Positions 15,533-23,502 of a DNA stretch of 29,332 nt are shown here, piece after piece; positions within the stretch are counted from its first letter, which is position 1; the number at the start of each line of letters is the position of its first letter. The notes below the pieces were generated by a model that worked only from the letters and a program-made list of their open reading frames with translations, did no database searches and was not told where the DNA came from. Source of the stretch: an uncultured Oscillospiraceae bacterium (GTDB lineage Bacteria; Bacillota; Clostridia; Oscillospirales; Oscillospiraceae); the NCBI GenBank assembly GCA_934591895.1, contig CAKTPP010000016.1, positions 1 to 29,332 on the forward strand, in the 5' to 3' direction. Made by a program: the position numbers and the translations under genes.

Positions 15533-16242
15533 TCGCCGATGAGACGCGCGCACTGCTGCGGCGCGCGCAGGCGGGCGACGTGCAGGCGGCGGAGCGGATG
15601 GTCGAGGAAAACACCGGCCTCATCTGGAGCGTGGCGCGGCGCTTTTTCGGCCGCGGCGTTGAGCCGGACGACCTGTATCAGCTTGGCTGCGTCGGCTTTC
15701 TCAAGGCCATGCAGGGCTTTGACGAACGGTTCGGCACGTGCTTTTCCACCTACGCCGTGCCGAAGATCGCGGGGGAGATCCGGCGCTTTCTGCGCGATGA
15801 CGGCGCGGTCAAGGTCAGCCGCAGCATGAAAGAGCGCGCGCAGGGCATCCGCACAGCGCGCACGCACCTTGAGCAGGCGCTCGGCCGCGAGCCGACGCTC
15901 TCGGAGCTTGCCGCCGAGACCGGACTTGAGCCGGAGGAGATCGCGGCCGCGGAGACGGCAACCGGTCCCACGGAATCCCTGCAGAGGGAAAACGGTGAGA
16001 CGGGCTTCACGCTCGAGCACACGCTCGGCGACTACGAGCAGGAGGCGCGTATGGTCGAATACGCCGACCTGCGCGAGGCGCTGCGCCGCCTGCCGGAGCG
16101 GGAGCGGCAGGTGATCGCGCTGCGCTTTTATCACGGCCTGACGCAGCAGCGTGCGGCCGGGCTCCTGCACATTTCGCAGGTACAGGTCTCGCGGCTCGAG
16201 CGGCGCGCCGTGGAGCGCATGCGTGTGTGGCTGGATGCATAG
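15529..16242 (+). CDS. sigF: RNA polymerase sigma-F factor
   Basis: A 237-residue sigma-70-family protein, slightly short of the about 255 of Bacillus because of a trimmed N terminus. Region 2 reads GLIWSVARRFFGRGVEPDDLYQLGCVGFLKAM; STYAVPKIAGEIRRFLRDDG and VKVSRSMKE follow, both hallmark segments of sigma-F and sigma-G. The region 4 helix-turn-helix is LTQQRAAGLLHISQVQVSRLERRA. It directs early forespore genes and is held by SpoIIAB. The ATG at 15529 overlaps the spoIIAB stop (ATGA). Unlike many clostridia, no spoVAC follows; a terminator and a repeat element lie directly downstream. Confidence 0.93.
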   Translation: MIADETRALLRRAQAGDVQAAERMVEENTGLIWSVARRFFGRGVEPDDLYQLGCVGFLKAMQGFDERFGTCFSTYAVPKIAGEIRRFLRDDGAVKVSRSMKERAQGIRTARTHLEQALGREPTLSELAAETGLEPEEIAAAETATGPTESLQRENGETGFTLEHTLGDYEQEARMVEYADLREALRRLPERERQVIALRFYHGLTQQRAAGLLHISQVQVSRLERRAVERMRVWLDA

Positions 16243-16496
16243 GCAGCCGGAGTGTTCTCCGGCTGCTTGAGACTGTCGGAAAACCCAAGTGGTTTTCCGA
16301 CAGAAGGCCTGCAGTCTGCTGCGCGCATAATTTGCGCGCAGCCGGCGCACAAATTCCACACTTGCAGCCTGAGCGGTATTTTCTCCGCCGCACATGTCGC
16401 CGAAGAAAATGATCGGACTTTCTTTCGCCGCTCCGGCGGCGAAACTCTGCGAGGCTTTTGACAAGCTGCGGCAGCCGGAGTGTTCTCCGGCTGCTT
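16242..16496 (+). repeat. Intergenic repeat element, copy 2, flanked by 27-bp terminator duplicates
   Basis: Bases 16242-16268 and 16470-16496 are an exact 27-bp direct repeat formed by the sigF terminator hairpin. They bracket a 201-bp insert (16269-16469). In order it has a CTGTCGGAAAACC/GGTTTTCCGACAG hairpin (16273-16303), a variable part with CGCGCATAATTTGCGCG, and a conserved core (16363-16460) matching copy 1 in inverted orientation, with four mismatches over its first 82 bases. It accounts for most of the 342-bp gap between sigF and the transporter gene. No coding potential was seen. Confidence 0.7.
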
Positions 16497-16500
16497 TTTT
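16470..16500 (+). terminator. Distal terminator hairpin after sigF
   Basis: GCAGCCGGAG-TGTT-CTCCGGCTGC followed by TTTTTT is a complete intrinsic terminator. The identical hairpin right after the sigF stop (16242-16268) lacks the long T run, because the repeat element starts two T in. The distal copy is therefore probably the working terminator. Confidence 0.8.
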
Positions 16501-16511
16501 CGTCTGCGCAC

Positions 16512-16541
16512 TTGACAGCGCAAGATGTATGATAGTAAGAT
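16512..16541 (+). promoter_or_regulatory. Predicted sigma-A promoter of the formate/nitrite-family channel
   Basis: Perfect TTGACA (16512-16517) with an 18-bp spacer to TAAGAT (16536-16541). The start codon is about 44 bp further on. Confidence 0.6.
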
Positions 16542-16561
16542 AATGCTTATCATACATCTTG
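16521..16561. promoter_or_regulatory. 14-bp inverted repeat straddling the promoter; operator candidate
   Basis: Bases 16521-16534 are the exact reverse complement of 16548-16561 (arm CAAGATGTATGATA). The left arm fills the promoter spacer and the right arm covers the initiation region, so a dimeric regulator bound here would block polymerase. Because the left arm is upstream of the start site, it is unlikely to act as an RNA hairpin. The regulator is unknown. Confidence 0.6.
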
Positions 16562-16584
16562 TGCTTTTCCGGAGGATGCTGCCC

Positions 16585-17388
16585 ATGTACACCCCCAAAG
16601 AGATCGCGGAGAACTATCTGTCCGCCTGCCGTGCCAAGGCCGCGCTGCCGCTGGGGCGGATGTTTCTGCTCGCCTGCCTTGCGGGCGCATTCGTCGCGCT
16701 TGCGGGCGTCGCGTCCACGGCCGCCGCGGCGACGGTCGGCGATCCGTCTCTGTCCAAGCTCGTCTCCGGCTGCGTTTTTCCGGCCGGCCTCGCCATGGTC
16801 ATCGTGGCAGGGAGCGAGCTCTTCACCGGCAACAATCTCATGATCATGGGCGTCCTGACGCGCACGATCACGGCGCGGCAGATGCTACGCAACTGGCTCG
16901 TTGTCTATCTGGGCAATTTTGCGGGCGCGGTGCTCGTTGCGGCGCTGTGCGTGTCGGGGCACGTTTTTTCCGCGTTCGGCGGCAAGCTTGCGGCGTCCGT
17001 TGTCGCAATCGCGCAGACGAAGGCGGGGCTGTCGTTCGGCGATGCGTTCGTGCGCGGCATCTTCTGCAACTTCCTTGTCTGCATCGCCGTCTGGATGGCC
17101 AATGCCGCCAGAACCGTCGGCGGGAAGATCGCGGCCGTCTTTTTCCCGATCATGGCCTTCGTGGTCGCGGGCTTTGAGCACAGCGTCGCCAATATGTACT
17201 ACCTTGCGGCCGGGCTCTTCACGGCGGGGCAGACCGGCGCTGCTGCCGAAGGGCTGACGTGGGGCGCGGCGCTCGCCGGCAATCTGCTGCCGGTCACGCT
17301 CGGAAATCTTGTCGGCGGCGGGCTTCTGGTCGGCGTGAGCGCATGGTTTCTCTACCTGAAACAGGGAGGAAATGACGTTAATTCCTGA
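16585..17388 (+). CDS. Formate/nitrite transporter (FNT) family channel
   Basis: A 267-residue membrane protein with six hydrophobic segments. FNT signatures are GSELFTGNNLMIMGVLTRTI after the second helix, the NWLVVYLGNFAGA segment, FCNFLVCIAVWMA and the closing LGNLVGGGLLVG. Family members are pentameric channels for formate, nitrite, hydrosulfide or lactate; in a fermentative anaerobe formate is the most plausible, but this is inference. The ATG at 16585 is nine bases after GGAGG; the ATG at 16576 touches that site and was rejected. The gene stands alone under a promoter covered by a long palindrome. Confidence 0.88.
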   Translation: MYTPKEIAENYLSACRAKAALPLGRMFLLACLAGAFVALAGVASTAAAATVGDPSLSKLVSGCVFPAGLAMVIVAGSELFTGNNLMIMGVLTRTITARQMLRNWLVVYLGNFAGAVLVAALCVSGHVFSAFGGKLAASVVAIAQTKAGLSFGDAFVRGIFCNFLVCIAVWMANAARTVGGKIAAVFFPIMAFVVAGFEHSVANMYYLAAGLFTAGQTGAAAEGLTWGAALAGNLLPVTLGNLVGGGLLVGVSAWFLYLKQGGNDVNS

Positions 17389-17476
17389 ACAATGCCGTTA
17401 ATTTTCAGATAACTGGCAACTTGTCCAGAAACGAGCGACAAAATTAGATAGATTCCACAAAGCCGAGCAACGTTTG

Positions 17477-17505
17477 TTGACGAATTCGCGCGGTTGTGCT
17501 ATGAT
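17477..17505 (+). promoter_or_regulatory. Sigma-A promoter of the 2-oxoacid oxidoreductase operon
   Basis: TTGACG (17477-17482), 17-bp spacer, TATGAT (17500-17505). About 90 bases of AT-rich leader follow before the first start codon. Bases 17389-17476 show no gene and no clear terminator for the upstream transporter. Confidence 0.75.
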
Positions 17506-17601
17506 GATAACCGTTGAGATTTGGATATTTGAATGGTTATATTTGATTTTTTAATACCCATTTTCACATTTTGAATACCCCTCGAGGGGAGGAGCATTGT
17601 T

Positions 17602-18330
17602 TTGAAAAAGATATATGTTATGATAGGCAACTACGGCAGCGGCAAGAGTGAGCTTGCGCTGAATTTTGCTTTTAAAGCGGCTGAAACCGGAAAGACAGAG
17701 CTCATTGACCTTGACCTGGTCAATACCTACTTCCGCCTGACTGAGCGCGGTAAGCTCGTGGAGCAGAAAGAGATCCGTCTCATCTCCCCGAACTATGCCT
17801 GCTCCGGCGTGGAGACGCTGTCGCTGCCGGCGGAGGTCGCTTCTGCATTTGCCATGAACTGGGACACCGTTGTGTTCGACGTCGGCGGCGATGCCGTCGG
17901 CTCGACTGCGCTCGGCCGCTATTATGAGGACTTTCAGGACTTCATGGCCATGGGGCCGGAACAGCTGGAGGTCCTGAATGTCGTCAACATCCGCCGTCCG
18001 CTCGCCGGCACGGTGGAGAAGATCATCGACCTGCAGCAGCAGATGGAGATCCATTCGCACCTGAAGATCACGGGCATGATCAACAACACCAACCTTGCCA
18101 CCATGACCACGCCGGCGGAGCTGCGCGACGGTTATGAGATGCTGCGCGAGGTCAGCGACCGGACCGGCGTTCCGGTCATGTACACGACCGGCAAGAAGGA
18201 GATGCTCGACATCTTCCTTGCCGAGGGGCATGACCCGAAGTACATCGGCAAGCCCGTCCCCATCGACATCATCATGAAGCGCGACTGGGACAGCTATATC
18301 CACAGCTTGTCGGAGAAGAAACAGGCGTAA
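17602..18330 (+). CDS. P-loop ATPase heading the 2-oxoacid oxidoreductase operon
   Basis: 242 residues with a Walker A loop GNYGSGKSELAL (9-20), a following TELIDLDLVNTYFR segment like the switch region of MinD/CobQ-type ATPases, and VVFDVGGDAVGSTALGRY as Walker B region. No membrane helix or zinc site is evident. A TTG start at 17602 is indicated by GGGGAGGAG seven bases upstream; no in-frame ATG fits the N terminus. It is the first gene of the operon, 60 bases before the ferredoxin subunit. Its role is not established; cofactor or cluster insertion, or regulation of the oxidoreductase, is a reasonable guess from position only. Confidence 0.75.
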   Translation: MKKIYVMIGNYGSGKSELALNFAFKAAETGKTELIDLDLVNTYFRLTERGKLVEQKEIRLISPNYACSGVETLSLPAEVASAFAMNWDTVVFDVGGDAVGSTALGRYYEDFQDFMAMGPEQLEVLNVVNIRRPLAGTVEKIIDLQQQMEIHSHLKITGMINNTNLATMTTPAELRDGYEMLREVSDRTGVPVMYTTGKKEMLDIFLAEGHDPKYIGKPVPIDIIMKRDWDSYIHSLSEKKQA

Positions 18331-18390
18331 CCCGCGCATGCGGTTTACATAGGCAATTTCGCAAAACAGAACAGAAAAGAGGTAGCAAAA

Positions 18391-18600
18391 ATGGTAAAGG
18401 TGACCATCAACGAGAATCTTTGCAAGGGTTGCGGTCTCTGTGTCAGAGCTTGCCCGAAGGGCGTTCTGGCGCTGGCGAAGGACAAACTCAACGCAAAGGG
18501 TTATCATCCGTCCGTCGTCGCGAATCCGGAGGCCTGCATCGGCTGCGCTTCCTGCGCGCGTACTTGCCCGGACGTGGTAATCAGCATTGTGAGAGATTAA
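18391..18600 (+). CDS. vorD: Ferredoxin-like delta subunit of 2-oxoacid:ferredoxin oxidoreductase
   Basis: 69 residues with two complete 4Fe-4S motifs: C11-C14-C17-C21 followed by Pro, and C49-C52-C55-C59 followed by Pro. It passes electrons from the TPP-bound intermediate to ferredoxin. The start ATG at 18391 follows AGAGGTAGC. Gene order ahead of the alpha, beta and gamma subunits matches VorDBAC/KorDABC types. The symbol is by analogy: the substrate could be branched-chain 2-oxoacids or 2-oxoglutarate. Confidence 0.85.
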   Translation: MVKVTINENLCKGCGLCVRACPKGVLALAKDKLNAKGYHPSVVANPEACIGCASCARTCPDVVISIVRD

Positions 18601-18615
18601 GGAGGTACATCGAAA

Positions 18616-19695
18616 ATGGCATTGACGCTTATGAAGGGTAGCGAAGCTATCGCTGAGGCTGCGATTCGTGCAGGCGCGCGTTACTTCTTCGGCTATCCGA
18701 TCACTCCGCAGACGGAGATTCCTGAATATATGTCCGCACGTATGCCCGAAGTCGGCGGCTGCTTCCTGCAGGCCGAGAGCGAAGTTGCGGCTATCAACAT
18801 GATCTATGGTGCAGCCGGTGCCGGTGCACGTGCGCTGACCTCTTCCTCCAGCCCCGGTGTCAGCCTGAAGCAGGAAGGCATTTCCTACTGCGCAGGCGCG
18901 CAGCTCCCGGCTGTCATCCTGAACGTCATGCGCGGCGGCCCCGGCCTCGGCAACATTCAGGCTTCTCAGGGCGACTACTTCCAGGCTGTCAAGGGCGGCG
19001 GCAACGGTGACTATCACCTGCTGACCTACGCTCCGGCATCCGTGCAGGAAGCGATCGACATCATGATGTACGCCTTCGACAAGGCTGAGAAGTACCGCAT
19101 ACCGGTCCTCTTCCTCGCCGACGGCATCATCGCGCAGATGATGGAGCCCGTGGAGATGCCCGAGATGGTCGACTACAAGATCGATCCCGAGAAGAAGCCC
19201 TGGGCCTGCACCGGCTGGAAACCGGGCGACGATCCGGCCAAGCGCGGCGTCATCAACTCCATCTACATCGATACCGAGACCCTGTCCGTCCACAACGACG
19301 AGCTGCAGGCCTGCTATCGTGAGATCACTGCCAATGAGCAGCAGTGGGAAGAGTACAACCTCGAGGGTGCTGAGTATGTCATCACCGCTTTCGGCACGGT
19401 CGCGCGTATCGCCAAGTCCGCCATCGCCGAGCTCAAGGAGCAGGGCATCAACGTCGGTCTGGTTCGTCCGATCACCGTCTGGCCGTTCCCGTACGACGCG
19501 GTCAAGAAGGCTGCCGAGCTTCCGGGCGTGAAGGCCGTTCTCGACGTCGAGCTCAACGAGGGCCAGATGCTTGAGGATGTCAAGATCGCGATCAACGGCG
19601 CGAAGCCGATCGACTTCTTCGGCCACCTCGGCAGCCAGATGCCGACCACCGAAGAGATCGTCGCGAAGATTATCAGCATGAAGGAGGGCAAGTAA
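18616..19695 (+). CDS. vorB: 2-oxoacid:ferredoxin oxidoreductase alpha subunit (VorB-like)
   Basis: 359 residues. MKGSEAIAEAAIRAGARYFFGYPITPQTEIPEYM near the N terminus is the conserved YPITPxTE motif of alpha subunits. ESEVAAINMIYGAAGAGARALTSSSSPG follows, then the C-terminal pyrimidine-binding-type domain (EYVITAFGTVARIAKSAI, VGLVRPITVWPFP). It forms part of the catalytic core that oxidatively decarboxylates a 2-oxoacid to an acyl-CoA while reducing ferredoxin. GGAGGTACATC precedes the ATG at 18616. The overall look is closest to the 3-methyl-2-oxobutanoate (VorB) group. The codon choice suggests high expression. Confidence 0.88.
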   Translation: MALTLMKGSEAIAEAAIRAGARYFFGYPITPQTEIPEYMSARMPEVGGCFLQAESEVAAINMIYGAAGAGARALTSSSSPGVSLKQEGISYCAGAQLPAVILNVMRGGPGLGNIQASQGDYFQAVKGGGNGDYHLLTYAPASVQEAIDIMMYAFDKAEKYRIPVLFLADGIIAQMMEPVEMPEMVDYKIDPEKKPWACTGWKPGDDPAKRGVINSIYIDTETLSVHNDELQACYREITANEQQWEEYNLEGAEYVITAFGTVARIAKSAIAELKEQGINVGLVRPITVWPFPYDAVKKAAELPGVKAVLDVELNEGQMLEDVKIAINGAKPIDFFGHLGSQMPTTEEIVAKIISMKEGK

Positions 19696-20442
<747 letters not shown>

Positions 20443-20443
20443 C

Positions 20444-20983
20444 ATGAAGAAAGAATACATTTTTGCTGGCTTCGGCGGTCAGGGCATGCTCCTGATCGGT
20501 AAGTTCCTGGCTATGGCCTGCATGCTCGACGGCAAGCACGTCTCCTGGCTGCCCTCTTACGGCCCTGAGATGCGCGGCGGCACGGCGAACTGCTCCGTCA
20601 TCGTCTCCGACGATCCGGTCGCTTCCCCGCTGGTCGACATGGCTGACTGCGTCGTGGCGATGAACCGTCCGTCTCTGGACAAGTTCGAGAGCCACGTCAA
20701 GCCGGGCGGCGTCCTCGTCATCAACAGCTCCATCATCGACCGCAAGGCCGAGCGTGATGACATTCAGGTCGTCTACTGCGACGCCAACGGCATTGCCGAG
20801 TCCGTCGGCAACCCGAAGGGCGCGAACGTCGCGATCCTTGGCGCTCTGATGGAGAAGGCTCCGGTCGTCACCAACGAGGTCCTCGGCGAAGCGATCCGCA
20901 TCGAGCTTGGCGAGAAGAAGGCCAAGTTCCTCGAGGGCAACATGAAGGCGCTCGAGGCCGGCGAAGCCGCTGCAAGAGGCTGA
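20444..20983 (+). CDS. vorC: 2-oxoacid:ferredoxin oxidoreductase gamma subunit (VorC-like)
   Basis: 179 residues. FAGFGGQGMLLIGKFLA (7-23) is the hallmark N-terminal motif of gamma subunits; PSYGPEMRGGTANCSVIVSD is the conserved RGG segment. NRPSLDKFESHVKPGG and GNPKGANVAILGAL also fit. It joins alpha and beta and helps bind CoA. The ATG is one base after the vorA stop. Last gene of the operon, followed by a strong bidirectional terminator. Confidence 0.88.
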   Translation: MKKEYIFAGFGGQGMLLIGKFLAMACMLDGKHVSWLPSYGPEMRGGTANCSVIVSDDPVASPLVDMADCVVAMNRPSLDKFESHVKPGGVLVINSSIIDRKAERDDIQVVYCDANGIAESVGNPKGANVAILGALMEKAPVVTNEVLGEAIRIELGEKKAKFLEGNMKALEAGEAAARG

Positions 20984-21000
20984 GCCATATACTCATAACG

Positions 21001-21035
21001 AAAAAAGAACCGATCTGCGGATCGGTTCTTTTTTT
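21001..21035. terminator. Bidirectional terminator between vorC and spoVAE
   Basis: GAACCGATC (21007-21015) pairs with GATCGGTTC (21020-21028) around a TGCG loop, with six A to the left and seven T to the right. It can end both convergent transcripts, and its T run reaches into the spoVAE stop codon (21036 to 21034). Confidence 0.88.
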
Positions 21036-21396
21036 ATTGCTTGTCCTTGGAGCGAAAGAGCATGGCGGCGAGCAGCCCGAAAAAAATCGCCGCGCAGATT
21101 CCGGCGGCGCCTGCCGTGAAGCCGCCGGTAAACGCGCCGAGAACGCCGCGCTCGGCGACAGCCTTGCGGACGCCGCCGGCCAGCAGATTTCCGAACCCGG
21201 TCAGCGGCACGCTCGCACCTGCACCCGCCCAGCGCACAAACGGCGCGTAGACGCCGACAGCGCCCAGCACCACACCCGCCACCACATACAGCGTGAGGAT
21301 GCGCGCCGGCGTCAGCCGCGTCTTGTCGATCAGCACCTGACCGATCATGCACAGTGCCGCGCCGACGAAAAATGCCTTCAGATACTCTGCGATCAT
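21034..21396 (-). CDS. spoVAE: Stage V sporulation protein AE (SpoVAE)
   Basis: A 120-residue membrane protein with about four hydrophobic segments, starting MIAEYLKAFFVGAALCMIGQVLID and including TGFGNLLAGGVRKAVAERGVLGAFTGG, which is characteristic of the SpoVAC/SpoVAEb family. SpoVA proteins form the inner-membrane channel that moves dipicolinate into the spore and out at germination. The ATG at 21396 overlaps the spoVAD stop (ATGA). The usual third core member, spoVAC, is not beside it. Its relation to the paralogous SpoVAC was weighed; order after spoVAD favours SpoVAE. Confidence 0.88.
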   Translation of the reverse strand: MIAEYLKAFFVGAALCMIGQVLIDKTRLTPARILTLYVVAGVVLGAVGVYAPFVRWAGAGASVPLTGFGNLLAGGVRKAVAERGVLGAFTGGFTAGAAGICAAIFFGLLAAMLFRSKDKQ

Positions 21397-22415
21397 GCGT
21401 TCACCTGCGTTTCTATGGCCACGGCGTGACAGATGCCGGGGATGCTCTGCCCCTGCATGGACGCTGTGGGGGACATGAGCGCGCCTGTCGCCGCAAACAG
21501 CAGCCGCCGGATCTGCCCGCACGACAGCAGCTTCATCAGATGCCCTGCAAGCACGGACGCGCTGCATCCGCAGCCCGAGCCGCCCGCGTGCACGTCCTGC
21601 GCCTCAAGGTCGTAGATCATCAGCCCGCAGTCGCTGTACCTGCCCGTGAGCTCTACGCCGTCGTCCGCAAACAGCCGCGTCAAGACGGCGTGGCCGATCC
21701 TGCCAAGGTCGCCGGTCACGATCAGGTCGTAGTCGGCCGGTGTGCGGCCGGTGTCTGCAAAGTGCGCCCTGAGCGTCTCGTAGGCGGCGGGCGCCATTGC
21801 AGCGCCCATGTTGTTCGTGTCCGTGATGCCCGCGTCCACGATCGTGCCGGTCGTCGCCATGGTCACGCGCGGCCCGCTTCCGGCCGCCGCGAGGATGAGC
21901 GCGCCTGCGCCGGTCACCGTCCACTGCGCGGTCGGCGGGCGCACACCGCCGTATTCCAGCGGAAAGCGGTACTGGCGCTCGGCGGAGCAAAAGTGCGAGC
22001 TTGTGAGTGCGGCGGCGGTCTCGGCATAGCCGCCGTCGATGAGCATCGCGGCCAGACTGACCGCCTCTGCCATCGTCGAGCATGCGCCGTACAGCCCAAG
22101 ATACGGCGCACCGGCGCCGCGCATGGCGTAGGCAGAGCCCACGCACTGGTTGAGCAGGTCGCCGGAGAGCACGTAGTCGAGCTGCTCCGGCTGCAGACCG
22201 GCCTTGCGGCACACGCGCGCAAAGCACTGCCGCAGCATGGCGCTCTCGGCCTGTTCCCAGCTCTTTTCGCCGAAATATGCGTCCTGACTGACGCTGTCAA
22301 AGCGGTCGCGCAGCGGCCCCTCGCCCTCTTTTTTGCCCACGACGCTGGCGGCGGCGCGGATCACGGGCGGGGTCGGAAACTGCACGGTCTGCTGTCCGAT
22401 ACGTTTGCTTTTCAC
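21393..22415 (-). CDS. spoVAD: Stage V sporulation protein AD (SpoVAD)
   Basis: A 340-residue protein with the thiolase-like fold of SpoVAD, which binds dipicolinic acid on the spore inner membrane. Typical segments are LSGDLLNQC, YGACSTMAEA (cysteine at the thiolase-like position), SSHFCSAERQYRFPLEYGGVRPP, WTVTGAGA, GTIVDAGITDTNNMGAAMAPAA and GSGCGCSA near the end. The GTG at 22415 follows AAGGTGATC; upstream in-frame codons lack a ribosome site. Length is normal. It lies between spoIIID and spoVAE on the minus strand, and a separate forespore promoter would be expected but was not clear. Confidence 0.93.
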   Translation of the reverse strand: MKSKRIGQQTVQFPTPPVIRAAASVVGKKEGEGPLRDRFDSVSQDAYFGEKSWEQAESAMLRQCFARVCRKAGLQPEQLDYVLSGDLLNQCVGSAYAMRGAGAPYLGLYGACSTMAEAVSLAAMLIDGGYAETAAALTSSHFCSAERQYRFPLEYGGVRPPTAQWTVTGAGALILAAAGSGPRVTMATTGTIVDAGITDTNNMGAAMAPAAYETLRAHFADTGRTPADYDLIVTGDLGRIGHAVLTRLFADDGVELTGRYSDCGLMIYDLEAQDVHAGGSGCGCSASVLAGHLMKLLSCGQIRRLLFAATGALMSPTASMQGQSIPGICHAVAIETQVNA

Positions 22416-22474
22416 GGGATCACCTTCGGCGATAGCATGCCCGCTTTTTCCGAAATGATGTGCCGCAGTTCTGA

Positions 22475-22723
22475 TTATGTACCTTTGTATTTTCGCCGCG
22501 TCGCCATGCCGCCGCGGATGTGCCGCTCGGCCTTGTTGCGGTCGAGCAGCTGCCGCACCTGCCGGTAGAGCGCGGGGTCGACCTTCTCCAGCCGCTCCGT
22601 GAGGTCCTTGTGGACGGTCGATTTGGAGACGCCGAACTGTTTGGCGGCGGCGCGGACGGTGGCGTTGTTGGCAAGAAGATATTCCGCGAGATCGCATGCG
22701 CGTGCTTCCATGTCCGTGTGCAC
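22475..22723 (-). CDS. spoIIID: Mother-cell transcription regulator SpoIIID
   Basis: An 82-residue DNA-binding protein. The helix-turn-helix TVRAAAKQFGVSKSTVHKDLTERL is nearly diagnostic of SpoIIID, and the basic C-terminal tail (RHIRGGMATRRKYKGT) matches its second DNA-contact element. It activates and represses many sigma-E genes in the mother cell. The GTG at 22723 is preferred: GGGGAG lies eight bases upstream and the product then starts MHTDMEARACDLAEYLL, aligning with known SpoIIID. GTG codons at 22729 and 22732 are too near the ribosome site. It is preceded by a sigma-E-type promoter and lies 59 bases before spoVAD. Confidence 0.95.
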   Translation of the reverse strand: MHTDMEARACDLAEYLLANNATVRAAAKQFGVSKSTVHKDLTERLEKVDPALYRQVRQLLDRNKAERHIRGGMATRRKYKGT

Positions 22724-22752
22724 TGACACCACTCCCCATATTTGCGTAATTC

Positions 22753-22780
22753 AGTATATGAGGCCATGCGCGGAATATGA
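22753..22780 (-). promoter_or_regulatory. Sigma-E promoter of spoIIID
   Basis: On the minus strand TCATATT (22780 to 22774) is followed after 13 bp by CATATACT (22760 to 22753). The B. subtilis sigma-E consensus is close to KMATATT, 13-15 bp, CATACAMT, and spoIIID is a known sigma-E target there. The start codon lies about 23 bases after the expected transcription start. Confidence 0.75.
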
Positions 22781-22866
22781 GAGACGTCCGGCTCCGGACG
22801 CCGTGTCATGCCGGGCGTGATCGTGCGTGCCGGACGCAAAAAGTATACAATTGCCATGGAAAGCAG

Positions 22867-22895
22867 TTGAAACAATTAACGAAATATGCTAAAAT
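22867..22895 (+). promoter_or_regulatory. Sigma-A promoter of the lipoprotein/surface-protein operon
   Basis: TTGAAA (22867-22872), 17-bp spacer, TAAAAT (22890-22895), leaving a leader of about 120 bases before the first start. The region between this promoter and the divergent spoIIID promoter holds a CGTCCGG/CCGGACG hairpin (22785-22800) and no gene. Confidence 0.6.
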
Positions 22896-23019
22896 AATAC
22901 GCAATATGGATATTTGCAGACTTGCGCTTGATCAAAACCATTGCTGAGGTATCCACCCGCTGCTGCCGTGCGCTGTCAGACATCTGACACACCGGCGCCG
23001 GATTGCGAGAGGAGAGACT

Positions 23020-23481
23020 GTGAACATGAAAAACCATGGGAGGCGGTGTATGGCCGCTGTGCTCGCGGCGCTGTGCGCAGCGCTGCTGACGGCGGGCTGC
23101 GTGCAGAAGCCTGCGGCCGCGCAGGAGACTCCGTCCGCAGCAGACACCGCGCCGGTCAGCCTGATGACCGTTTCCACACGCTATGGCGACCTTCACTTCT
23201 CCGACCGGTGGGGAGAGAGTCTCCGGATCGAGCAGAGCTCCGACGGCAGCACGGAGATCGCTGTCTTTACTGCGGTCATCGACGGGCAGACGTACCCGAT
23301 GTTCCGGGTGGAGATCGTCGACAGCGCCGGAGATCCCGACGCAGTCGGGACATTAACAGACCGGCAGGGTGTCCGGCGGGATGTATTTGTCAGCATGACG
23401 CCGCTGGCTGATGGGAAATATCCGGATCGGCTGTATGCCATGCGTGAAGGCGTGAACGATCTGATCGATGAATTGAAGTAA
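23020..23481 (+). CDS. Small secreted lipoprotein of unknown function
   Basis: 153 residues with a lipoprotein signal: basic N terminus, hydrophobic AAVLAALCAALLTAGC core and lipobox LTAGC with C27 as the lipid-modified residue. After an Ala/Pro/Thr-rich linker the mature domain (about 50-150) has alternating strands (RYGDLHFSDRWGESLRIEQ, VDGQTY-like, FRVEIVDS) and an acidic C-terminal helix. No family was recognised. GTG at 23020 is five bases after AGGAG; ATG at 23026 is an alternative start at 11 bases and would change only two residues. It is followed after 21 bases by the giant secreted protein, so the two are likely co-transcribed and may work together at the cell surface. Confidence 0.7.
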   Translation: MNMKNHGRRCMAAVLAALCAALLTAGCVQKPAAAQETPSAADTAPVSLMTVSTRYGDLHFSDRWGESLRIEQSSDGSTEIAVFTAVIDGQTYPMFRVEIVDSAGDPDAVGTLTDRQGVRRDVFVSMTPLADGKYPDRLYAMREGVNDLIDELK

Positions 23482-23502
23482 TATAAGGGGGAGACAGAAA
23501 CG

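Noticed and set aside
22433..22439. CATGCTA as a sigma-G -10 box for spoVAD
   Set aside because: The -35 match is poor and the start site would fall almost on the ribosome site; left as unproven.
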